From Ruthenibacterium avium (GTDB taxonomy: Bacteria; Bacillota; Clostridia; Oscillospirales; Ruminococcaceae): a stretch of 11,206 bases of DNA. The first letter of the stretch is position 1, and every line of letters starts with the position of its first letter. The stretch is from contig DWYA01000033.1 in NCBI GenBank assembly GCA_019118905.1, positions 1 through 11,206 on the forward strand. The letters run 5' to 3'. The position numbers and the translations under genes are program-made. Positions 6,114 to 11,206 of the stretch are shown in pieces. The notes under the pieces are model-generated. The model searched no databases. It saw nothing but the letters and a program-made list of their open reading frames with translations, and was not told the origin of the DNA.

Positions 6114-7212
6114 GCGGGCGGTGACTACCGGCAGGGAACAGGAAATCGGCATGGCGTCTTGCCTGAAAGGCGCTTTCGTAGGCGTGCTCTAACGGAATCC
6201 ATTCGCTCAAAAACCGTGCCAGCATGGCCGCGCCGTTGCGCTTTAAAATGCGGCGCTGCTGCTCGGCCGGCTCAATATCAAAAAATGCAGTAACGTCGTA
6301 AGATGTGCGCATAAACGGGTGCAGGGCATAGCTGCCTTCAACAATGACGAGCGGCCCGGCGGCAATGTTGCGCGTGTCGCCGTAGTCCATCTGGGAACAG
6401 TCAAAGCGGCGGTAAGAAAACGGGGCCGCGCTGTGCAAATGCGGGGAAACTTCATCGGCAAAGCGCTCGTAATGCACATTGCCGCCCGGCTGTGCAAAGC
6501 GCTGGGGTTTGCGCAGGCTCGGCGGCAGGAAAAAGTCGTCCATGGCAACCATGGGTGCGCCGTCGAACAATTCCGACAAAAGCGCCGCCGCCGTGGTTTT
6601 TCCCGCCCCGGCAAAGCCGTCCAGTGCCACGGCAACGCGGGTACCGGGTGCGGCTTGCTCCAGCTTTTGGGCAATGCGAAGCGCTAAAAACAGCAAGCGG
6701 GCGGGCTTGCCGCTCAGTACACGGTAATGCGGGTCATAAGCGGCGCGAAGCGTTTCGCTGTGACTCACGGGCGGGCAGCCCTGTGCGCGGTAATCGCGGC
6801 AGGCTTTGCGCATGTCCTCCGGCGCAAAGGGAAGAACGCCGTCGGCACAAAGCGGCTCCAAGGCGTCCAGCGCATCGGAGAACCACGCAGCATCCTGCGG
6901 CGCATGTGCTGCACAAAGGCAGAAAAAACGCGCCAAGAACGGCAGTGGAATCTGCCAAAAAAGCGCGGCACGCAAAGAAATGCGCACCGCATCGCCGCCA
7001 ATTGGCGTCAGCAAATGACCCTCTTTGGCACAAAGCCCGCTGCACTCTTTTTGCAGTGCGTCAAGCGCCTCTTGCGGCGTGCCGCAAAAATGCGCCGCGC
7101 CAAACGCGCGCTGATAGCAAAGCTTGATGCAGTCGATAGGCTCTGCCTTCAAAAGTTGTACCTTTAAAGAGGTAAATGTTTGGCTTAACTCTTGATAAAC
7201 GGCATGTTTCAT
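6088..7212 (-). CDS. Uridine-kinase-like P-loop kinase with an uncharacterised N-terminal domain
   Basis: Residues about 190-365 are a kinase of the Udk/CoaA/phosphoribulokinase superfamily. A Walker A motif G199-F-A-G-A-G-K-T206 is followed by MVAMDDFFLPP (D225/D226), QPGGNVHYERF, VIVEGSYALHP (E292) and an Arg-bearing lid RRILKRNG. The first 170 residues (AFGAAHFCGTPQEAL, RISLRAA, VSHSETLRAAYDPHYRV) are a separate domain that I do not recognise. At 374 residues the protein is far longer than ordinary uridine kinases (about 210). The start codon overlaps the stop of the upstream S-component gene as ATGA, implying translational coupling. The pair suggests import followed by phosphorylation of one substrate, perhaps a nucleoside or vitamin precursor. 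The substrate is unknown. Confidence 0.83.
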   Translation of the reverse strand: MKHAVYQELSQTFTSLKVQLLKAEPIDCIKLCYQRAFGAAHFCGTPQEALDALQKECSGLCAKEGHLLTPIGGDAVRISLRAALFWQIPLPFLARFFCLCAAHAPQDAAWFSDALDALEPLCADGVLPFAPEDMRKACRDYRAQGCPPVSHSETLRAAYDPHYRVLSGKPARLLFLALRIAQKLEQAAPGTRVAVALDGFAGAGKTTAAALLSELFDGAPMVAMDDFFLPPSLRKPQRFAQPGGNVHYERFADEVSPHLHSAAPFSYRRFDCSQMDYGDTRNIAAGPLVIVEGSYALHPFMRTSYDVTAFFDIEPAEQQRRILKRNGAAMLARFLSEWIPLEHAYESAFQARRHADFLFPAGSHRPLDSEAEPC

Positions 7213-7748
7213 AGGGCGGGCGCTTTCTGGATGCGCTCAATTAACAATACAATGGCCGGAACAAGCAGCAGCTGGCACACAATGGCCGGCACCGCGTTGA
7301 TAAACGCACCCGCCAAAAACGCCGAAAACGTAAACGCACCGCCGCTGGCCGCCAAAAGCACAAATTGTGCCGCACCCCATACCACGCGCCCCAGCAGCAT
7401 GGAGAGAATCAGCGAAAGGTACACACGCGCCGCACCCTGCATCCGGTTGGCGGTGAGACGGTAAAACAGACCGCAGAATAAGCCGTAAGCCCCCATTTCA
7501 AACGCCATCGCAAAAGCGGTGGGGAACATCGGCGGCATACCAAAGAAAAGGCTGCGCAAAATAGGCGCAATAAAGCCCACGACAAGCCCCCACGGCCCGC
7601 CGCACACAAAGCCGCACAGCATCACGGGGTAATGCATGGGGCTGAGCATACTGCCGATTTGCGGAATTTGCCCCGTGAAAAACGGCAGAATAAACGTAAG
7701 CGCCAAAAAGAATGCGGAATAGGTTAATTTTTTTACGGATTGATTCAT
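7209..7748 (-). CDS. ECF-type transporter substrate-binding (S) component
   Basis: The 179-residue membrane protein has about six segments and begins MNQSVKKLTYSAFFLALTF, with an AxxxA-like helix of the sort S components use to contact EcfT. It continues GQIPQIGSMLSPMHYPV, LLRSLFFGMPP-like 'ILRSLFFGMPPMFPTA' and FEMGAYGLFCG, all typical of energy-coupling-factor S components. These bind a vitamin or similar molecule outside the cell and rely on a shared EcfA/A'/T module encoded elsewhere. The ATG at 7748 is chosen because AGGAGG lies 12 bases upstream; the in-frame sequence further upstream has no supported start. It overlaps the downstream kinase gene by ATGA. The ligand is not identifiable from sequence. 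The kinase partner points to something that is trapped by phosphorylation. Confidence 0.83.
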   Translation of the reverse strand: MNQSVKKLTYSAFFLALTFILPFFTGQIPQIGSMLSPMHYPVMLCGFVCGGPWGLVVGFIAPILRSLFFGMPPMFPTAFAMAFEMGAYGLFCGLFYRLTANRMQGAARVYLSLILSMLLGRVVWGAAQFVLLAASGGAFTFSAFLAGAFINAVPAIVCQLLLVPAIVLLIERIQKAPAL

Positions 7749-7794
7749 GGTAACAGTAGTCCTCCTACAAGTAATGCCGCCCGCACGGAAAAGC

Positions 7795-7906
7795 AAAGCG
7801 GCTTCGTGCCGCCTTTCGCGCTCTCGCTGCGCTTTGGCGCGCAAACGGGGGCAAGCAGTTTTAAAAAAGGAAAAGACTTCGGCCTTAAAAAGCGGCTTCG
7901 TGCCGC
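7795..7906 (-). repeat. Duplicated hairpin in the leader of the S-component gene
   Basis: The 18-mer AAAGCGGCTTCGTGCCGC occurs exactly at 7795-7812 and 7889-7906, 94 bp apart. Each copy folds into a GC stem with a 5-nt loop; the second copy forms a perfect 7-bp stem (7890-7896/7902-7908), followed on the minus strand by TTTTT. Together they occupy much of the roughly 165-nt leader (7749-7915). Between them are an oligo-U tract and a GC-rich CGCGC...GCGCG pair (7817-7821/7837-7841). No known riboswitch core was recognised. Confidence 0.65.
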
Positions 7907-7921
7907 TTACAATCGGTTTTC

Positions 7922-7951
7922 ATTCTATCATAAGGCTGATTTTATTGTCAA
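7922..7951 (-). promoter_or_regulatory. Promoter of the S-component/kinase operon
   Basis: On the minus strand a perfect TTGACA (7946-7951) and TAGAAT (7922-7927) are 18 bp apart. Transcription would begin near 7915, leaving a leader of about 165 nt. The -10 hexamer is the same as that of the ars promoter. Confidence 0.75.
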
Positions 7952-7988
7952 TTCTCCCCGCTGGCGGACTCCCTTTGCAGAGCCTCCG

Positions 7989-8016
7989 AAAAAAATATTA
8001 TTTTTTTGAAAAAAGC
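7989..8016 (+). promoter_or_regulatory. UP-element-like A/T tract upstream of the tRNA promoter
   Basis: A 19-bp palindrome, AAAAAAATA-T-TATTTTTTT (7989-8007), is followed by GAAAAAAG just before the -35 box. Order and position (about -60 to -38) match the A-tract/T-tract/A-tract consensus bound by the alpha subunit of RNA polymerase at stable-RNA promoters. Confidence 0.6.
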
Positions 8017-8017
8017 G

Positions 8018-8046
8018 TTGACAAATTTAAAAATATCCGCTATAAT
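8018..8046 (+). promoter_or_regulatory. Consensus promoter of the tRNA gene
   Basis: Perfect TTGACA (8018-8023) and TATAAT (8041-8046) with a 17-bp spacer. The tRNA begins 31 bp after the -10 box. Confidence 0.93.
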
Positions 8047-8077
8047 AAAACACGTCGCCAAGAGCGATACAAAATAA

Positions 8078-8153
8078 TCCTCCTTAGCTCAGTTGGCAGA
8101 GCATGCGGCTGTTAACCGCAGGGTCGTTGGTTCGAGCCCAACAGGGGGAGCCA
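8078..8153 (+). tRNA. trnN: tRNA-Asn (anticodon GTT), CCA encoded
   Basis: A full cloverleaf is visible. The acceptor TCCTCCT (8078-8084) pairs with AGGGGGA (8143-8149) with one wobble. The D arm is GCTC/GAGC (8087-8090/8099-8102). The anticodon stem TGCGG/CCGCA encloses loop CTGTTAA with anticodon GTT at 8111-8113. The T arm is GTTGG-TTCGAGC-CCAAC. The discriminator is G8150, and a genome-encoded CCA ends at 8153. GTT reads Asn codons AAC and AAU. It stands alone with its own promoter and terminator. Confidence 0.97.
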
Positions 8154-8190
8154 AAAAACTGCTTCGTCGGAAACGATGAGGCAGTTTTTG
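8154..8190 (+). terminator. Terminator of tRNA-Asn
   Basis: AAAAACTGC (8154-8162) pairs with GCAGTTTTT (8181-8189). The stem continues inward through TTCGTCG/CGATGAG (two G-U pairs) to a GAAA tetraloop (8170-8173). TTTTTGTTTTG forms the tail. It begins immediately after the CCA. Confidence 0.92.
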
Positions 8191-8211
8191 TTTTGCAAAT
8201 TAAAATTGCTG

Positions 8212-8236
8212 CGCCGCCCTTCGGGGCGGCGTTTTT
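8212..8236 (+). terminator. Second, tandem GC-rich terminator
   Basis: CGCCGCCC (8212-8219) pairs perfectly with GGGCGGCG (8224-8231) around a TTCG tetraloop and is followed by TTTTT (8232-8236). It backs up the tRNA terminator and insulates the lipoprotein promoter just downstream. Confidence 0.9.
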
Positions 8237-8240
8237 GTAT

Positions 8241-8271
8241 TTTACGTCACGAAACAGGCCTTTTGCGTCAC
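8241..8271 (+). promoter_or_regulatory. Direct-repeat operator, candidate LytTR binding site
   Basis: TTTACGTCAC (8241-8250) and TTTGCGTCAC (8262-8271) are near-identical direct repeats exactly 21 bp apart. The second ends 5 bp before the -35 box. LytTR-domain regulators such as AgrA bind two 9-bp direct repeats with a 12-13-bp gap just upstream of a weak -35, so the geometry fits. A LytTR regulator gene lies 1.5 kb downstream. Binding is inferred. Confidence 0.6.
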
Positions 8272-8276
8272 ATTGC

Positions 8277-8305
8277 TTGTAATTTATCTGGCCGCGTTTT
8301 ATAAT
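8277..8305 (+). promoter_or_regulatory. Promoter of the lipoprotein gene, weak -35
   Basis: TTGTAA (8277-8282), a 17-bp spacer and perfect TATAAT (8300-8305). The poor -35 suggests dependence on an activator bound at the repeats just upstream. The leader to the ATG at 8380 is about 70 nt; nothing else was noticed in it apart from GAGGAG. Confidence 0.75.
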
Positions 8306-8379
8306 AGAGCAGATATTTTGTGGCCGAAATGAAAATTCGCGCAGCAGTTTGGTGCGGTTTTACGAGGAGCTGAAATAAG

Positions 8380-9669
8380 ATGAAGATGTCAAACAAATGG
8401 TTTTTAGGGCTGCTGTGGGGAGTTTGTTTTGCCGCTCTGCTGACAGGATGCCAAGGCGGGGCTTTGAGCGAAAGCGTTTCTCATCCGTCATCGGCACAAA
8501 CGGCTGTGCAAGAGCCTGTCCGCATTTCCGATATCAGGCTGCTGACAAAGTGGAATGGCCTAATTTCTGGAGCGGCGGGGGAACAAGGCTTTTACTACCC
8601 GAAAGTAAAAGACGACGGCTCGATGCTGCTGATGTATTTAGACTATGCGACCGGAACCGAAACGGTTTTGTGCGCCAACCTTAGCTGTGAGCATCGGGAT
8701 GATTCCTGTCCCGCATGGATTTCTGCCAACCAAGGGGGCGTGGTGCCGCTCGTTGTGGGGGATTCGCTTTTTCTAATTTCACGCGGTGCGGACAGCGTCG
8801 AAGAAATTTGTCAGCCGAAAATCATGCGCATGGGGTTAAATGGCGCCGACAAAACCACGGTGATGGCACTCGACGCCAGCGAAGAACTGCTTCCGCCCTT
8901 TGCGGGAAACGAAGATACCATTCTTTGCGCATATCGCAGCAGCCGCACGGATGGAGCGGCGCTCGATTCCGACTATTGCATTGCGGCCATTCAAACAAAA
9001 AATGGCCGCATGACAAAATTAGCAGACCTGAGCGAAGACACAACAACAGTCGTTGGAGCGATGGGGGAGCAGCTGCTTTTGCAAAGCGTGTCGGGCGAAG
9101 CGTTTTCGCTGTCTGCGCTCAATGTGAATACAACCGAGCAAACGGTGCTGGACACATGGCGATACGGCGAAAAAGTGCTGTTTACAACGAAGGAGGGGTA
9201 CGGTTTTGTGTATGCCGACGGACACATCGAGTATGGCAAAGCGCCTTCTTTTACAAAGCAGGAATTTCCCGGCGTTTCCATCCCGCTGGATGAAACCATT
9301 GGGCTGGAGTCGCTGAGTTTTGTTGATGCATTTGATGACAAAGTTATTCTTGAAGTGTTTCAGCCGGGCAGCACACCGGCACAAACGCAGGTAAACGAGT
9401 GGGGGTTGAATGTAACAGACGGCACATTGCGCGAGCTGACTTTGCACACCGAGTTTGACGGCGTGACCGAGCCTGTGGAAATCATAGCGCCTTTGGAAAA
9501 CCGGCTTTTGGTGATTGCACAGCTCTCTTATCAGCAAGTAACCATGCTGGACGAAAATCAAATGCCCATGCAAATGCAGACGATTGCCAATCGGTATGCC
9601 TTAATCCATAAAGACGACTATTGGAACTCAAACGCCAATTATCAGATGTTTGAATCGGTGTGGTTTTAA
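8380..9669 (+). CDS. Secreted lipoprotein with CX4CXHX4C motif, unknown function
   Basis: The 429-residue protein starts with a lipoprotein signal peptide: basic MKMSNKW, hydrophobic FLGLLWGVCFAAL, lipobox LLTGC with lipidated C24. It should therefore be anchored outside the cytoplasmic membrane. A Ser/Ala/Gln linker follows to about residue 45. Near residues 85-112, MYLDYATGTETVLCANLSCE continues into HRDDSCPAW, giving C98-X4-C103-X-H105-X4-C110. I associate this motif with a family of clostridial surface lipoproteins of unknown role. The remainder is short beta-rich segments (for example FLISRGADSVEE, LENRLLVIAQLS), compatible with a beta-propeller-like fold. The cysteines and His could bind a metal or form disulfides. 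The ATG at 8380 follows AGGAG by about ten bases. It lies upstream of a LytTR two-component pair that may control it. Confidence 0.82.
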   Translation: MKMSNKWFLGLLWGVCFAALLTGCQGGALSESVSHPSSAQTAVQEPVRISDIRLLTKWNGLISGAAGEQGFYYPKVKDDGSMLLMYLDYATGTETVLCANLSCEHRDDSCPAWISANQGGVVPLVVGDSLFLISRGADSVEEICQPKIMRMGLNGADKTTVMALDASEELLPPFAGNEDTILCAYRSSRTDGAALDSDYCIAAIQTKNGRMTKLADLSEDTTTVVGAMGEQLLLQSVSGEAFSLSALNVNTTEQTVLDTWRYGEKVLFTTKEGYGFVYADGHIEYGKAPSFTKQEFPGVSIPLDETIGLESLSFVDAFDDKVILEVFQPGSTPAQTQVNEWGLNVTDGTLRELTLHTEFDGVTEPVEIIAPLENRLLVIAQLSYQQVTMLDENQMPMQMQTIANRYALIHKDDYWNSNANYQMFESVWF

Positions 9670-9700
9670 AGGCTGTGGATGGGTTCCTTGCTTTTGCTTG

Positions 9701-9719
9701 CGTTTTCACTTTGAAAACG
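9701..9719. promoter_or_regulatory. Inverted repeat upstream of the regulator promoter
   Basis: CGTTTTCA (9701-9708) and TGAAAACG (9712-9719) are perfect 8-bp arms separated by CTT. The repeat ends about 25 bp before the -10 box of the regulator gene and has no U-tract, so an operator is more likely than a terminator. No other terminator for the lipoprotein gene was seen in 9670-9813. Confidence 0.5.
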
Positions 9720-9741
9720 ATACCATTGCGCTATCCTATCA

Positions 9742-9750
9742 TGGTATAAT
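9742..9750 (+). promoter_or_regulatory. Extended -10 promoter of the two-component operon
   Basis: TGG followed directly by TATAAT (9745-9750) makes an extended -10 element. The hexamer at the -35 distance (ACCATT, 9722-9727) is poor. The leader to the ATG at 9814 is about 55 nt. Confidence 0.6.
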
Positions 9751-9813
9751 AAAATCTGCCAAACTTCCCGCAAAAGACCATTGTCCGAAGACAGGAAAAT
9801 GCGAGGTGGAGCA

Positions 9814-10524
9814 ATGTTGCAAGCAGCAATATGTGATAACGAGGAACTCTTTACACAAAAAATGAAAACCCTTTTGGCAGATTGCTTGAAGGGATATCAA
9901 CTAGACGCACAAATAGAGACGTTTGTCAGCGCACAGGCATTTTTGCAGGCGTGTCAAACAAAGCGCTATGATTTCGTTTTTTTGGATGTGGAATTGGATG
10001 AAGCAAGCGGAATGGATGTGGCGTGTGAAATGAGAAAAACAAACCCGGACGCCATTCTGGTGTTTGCTTCCGGGTTTGTAAAATATGCCGTGCAGGGTTA
10101 TAAAGTGCGGGCGTTCCGCTATTTGCTTAAACAGGAATTAGAGGAAGAATTTCCTATTTGCATGAAGGAAGTTTTGCAGGAAATCAAACGGCAGCGGCAA
10201 ACGATGTCCATCAAAACGGTGGACGGCGCGGCAGTGTCGGTGCGGCTTTCGGACATCTGGTATCTGGAAGGGAAAAACCACAATGTCTGCGTGTGTACAG
10301 CGGGTGGGGATTATCTGGTTCACGACACATTAAACCATCTGTGCGCACAAATTCCGTCAGAGGATTTTATGCGCATTCAGCGCAGCTTTTGTGTCAATAT
10401 GCGAAATGTCGTTCAGGTAAAGGGCAATACCGTGCAGCTTGCGAATAAAACGGTGTTAACGGCAAGCCGGCACGCAGGGCCGGAATTGATGCGGCGCTTT
10501 TTGCAGATACAGGGGGAGTGCTGA
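9814..10524 (+). CDS. LytTR-family response regulator (AgrA-like)
   Basis: Residues 1-120 are a receiver domain: acidic D8 in ICDNEE, phosphoacceptor D58 in YDFVFLDVE, S86 in VFASG, and K106 in AFRYLLK. Residues about 131-232 are a LytTR DNA-binding domain (IKTVDG, IWYLEGKNHNVCV, FMRIQRSFCVNMRNV, and VLTASRH near the end). The 236-residue length is standard. AgrA-like proteins are phosphorylated by GHKL sensor kinases, which often respond to peptides, and bind paired direct repeats. A TTG at 9781 would add 11 residues, but the ATG at 9814 has GAGGTGG (9803-9809) just upstream and starts where the receiver fold begins. The next gene, a sensor kinase, overlaps by one base. A plausible target is the repeat pair at 8241-8271. 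Confidence 0.94.
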   Translation: MLQAAICDNEELFTQKMKTLLADCLKGYQLDAQIETFVSAQAFLQACQTKRYDFVFLDVELDEASGMDVACEMRKTNPDAILVFASGFVKYAVQGYKVRAFRYLLKQELEEEFPICMKEVLQEIKRQRQTMSIKTVDGAAVSVRLSDIWYLEGKNHNVCVCTAGGDYLVHDTLNHLCAQIPSEDFMRIQRSFCVNMRNVVQVKGNTVQLANKTVLTASRHAGPELMRRFLQIQGEC

Positions 10525-11206
10525 TGGAATATGCGTTAGATATAGGTTTATGCTTGATGGAAGCGTTTTCTATTACCTTTGCACTCGACTCTCGCTTTCA
10601 TCGCAGGTTTTCAAGTGATGCCGTCCAATTCTTTCTTGTCTTATGTTTTAGCCTTTTTGTAAGCATATCAACTATTTTGGTATTTGCTTCGTCATTGAGC
10701 AGTTTTAAAATCATCTTTGCGGTGTTCAGCTATCTTTTCCTTGTGATGCTGCTGTATCAGGAAAAGCTCGCGGCAGCGCTGCTGGCGGTTGTGGTTTATA
10801 TTGCTGTACTGTATACCATTGACTATATGGTGGCAGTTGTTGTCATGGGGTTCTTCCGTTATTCCTACCCAATGCTGGTGGAACTGCAAAGCGTGTATTT
10901 TTTGTCTGCCTTCACCGCAAAAACCTTGCTGGCTGTGTTGGCGGCTTTGTGGGCAAAGTTTGAAAGACGGAAAAAGTCAAGCACCGGTTATTTGCCGGTC
11001 ACCAGTTGGTTTGTGCTGCTTTTGATTGCCGTGTTCAGCATTTTTATCATGGTGCTGATGGTGAATCAGGCCATTAAGCGCAATGAACTGAGCGTGTGGG
11101 TGTTTGTTTTGTGTTTCGGGCTTTGGGCGTGTGATGTGGCGGTGATTTTTCTGTGGAATCGCCTGGAACGAGAAGGCCAAATCGTCATGGAAAATAAGCT
11201 TTTGCG
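10524..11206 (+). CDS. AgrC-like sensor histidine kinase, N-terminal membrane part (partial)
   Basis: The reading frame opens with ATG at 10524, overlapping the regulator stop (TGATG), and stays open for 227 codons to the window edge. It is hydrophobic with about six membrane segments. Stretches such as FFLVLCFSLFVSISTILVFA, LLAVVVYIAVLY, YMVAVVVMGFF, TLLAVLAALWA, SWFVLLLIAVFSIFIMVLMV and VWVFVLCFGLWACDVAVIFL are separated by short loops. The last visible residues, LEREGQIVMENKLL, match the linker and start of the dimerisation helix in GHKL-type (AgrC) kinases. The phospho-His and ATPase domain lie beyond the window. Its overlap with a LytTR regulator makes it the cognate sensor. The ligand is unknown; no agrB or agrD homologue is visible here. 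Confidence 0.88.
   Translation, partial: MEYALDIGLCLMEAFSITFALDSRFHRRFSSDAVQFFLVLCFSLFVSISTILVFASSLSSFKIIFAVFSYLFLVMLLYQEKLAAALLAVVVYIAVLYTIDYMVAVVVMGFFRYSYPMLVELQSVYFLSAFTAKTLLAVLAALWAKFERRKKSSTGYLPVTSWFVLLLIAVFSIFIMVLMVNQAIKRNELSVWVFVLCFGLWACDVAVIFLWNRLEREGQIVMENKLL

Noticed and set aside
6492..7127. 211-codon plus-strand open frame opposite the kinase gene, rich in Arg, Ala and Pro
   Set aside because: It is the complement of a GC-rich gene with clear kinase motifs, has no domain and no ribosome binding site, and looks like a compositional shadow.
7749..7915. Known riboswitch (TPP, FMN, folate, preQ1 or cobalamin) in the S-component leader
   Set aside because: None of their conserved core sequences could be recognised by eye; only hairpins are seen.
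8078..8153. tRNA-Asn 3' end as integration site of a mobile element
   Set aside because: No duplicated tRNA 3' end, integrase or excisionase gene is visible in the window.
9670..9813. Small signalling peptide gene (AgrD-like) before the regulator
   Set aside because: No short frame with a suitable start, amphipathic leader and cysteine-containing core could be supported.
1..11206. CRISPR array or insertion sequence
   Set aside because: No regularly spaced repeats and no transposase-like protein were found; the repeats present are isolated hairpins or a single pair.

Overview
The window looks like chromosomal DNA of a gut-type Firmicute, probably Clostridia of the Oscillospiraceae/Ruminococcaceae kind. 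This rests on AGGAGG-type ribosome binding sites, sigma-A-like promoters, an ECF vitamin/nucleoside-type S component, an AgrC/AgrA-type two-component pair and a clostridial-style lipoprotein with a CX4CXHX4C motif. Base composition is mixed. Positions 1-1183 are AT-rich; most of the rest is moderately GC-rich. No taxon can be fixed from the sequence alone.

Layout. (1) 1-1183: the last 28 codons of a type I restriction specificity subunit (HsdS), followed 13 bp later by an AT-rich multi-spanning membrane protein of unknown function whose ribosome binding site overlaps the hsdS stop. (2) 1213-3538: a bidirectional terminator, then a MerR/BmrR-like regulator divergent from a MATE efflux pump. 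The pump promoter has the 19-bp spacer typical of MerR targets, and its leader carries a 12-bp hairpin. (3) 3541-3711: a gene-free stretch filled by three consecutive hairpins. (4) 3718-6113, minus strand: an arsenic-type cluster arsR - permease (ArsP/YraQ family) - small thioredoxin-like protein - arsC. Its promoter is embedded in the 3' end of the upstream gene. A terminator follows arsR, with a possible second promoter for the permease. (5) 6088-7951, minus strand: an ECF-type S component overlapping (ATGA) a two-part P-loop kinase, with a hairpin-containing leader and a divergent promoter. (6) 8018-8236: tRNA-Asn(GTT) with a consensus promoter, an UP-like A/T element and two tandem terminators. 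(7) 8241-11206: a lipoprotein gene, a LytTR response regulator and the membrane part of an AgrC-like sensor kinase that runs off the window.

How the parts may work together. The MerR protein probably senses a lipophilic drug and switches on the MATE pump. ArsR probably represses arsenate reduction (ArsC, with the thioredoxin-like protein as reductant or thiol carrier) and arsenical export (permease). The S component and kinase suggest uptake followed by phosphorylation trapping of a small metabolite. Two TTT(A/G)CGTCAC repeats spaced 21 bp apart lie just upstream of the lipoprotein -35. This is the geometry of a LytTR-family binding site, so the nearby sensor/regulator pair may activate the lipoprotein gene. 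That link, and the unknown membrane protein attached to hsdS, are the most interesting leads.
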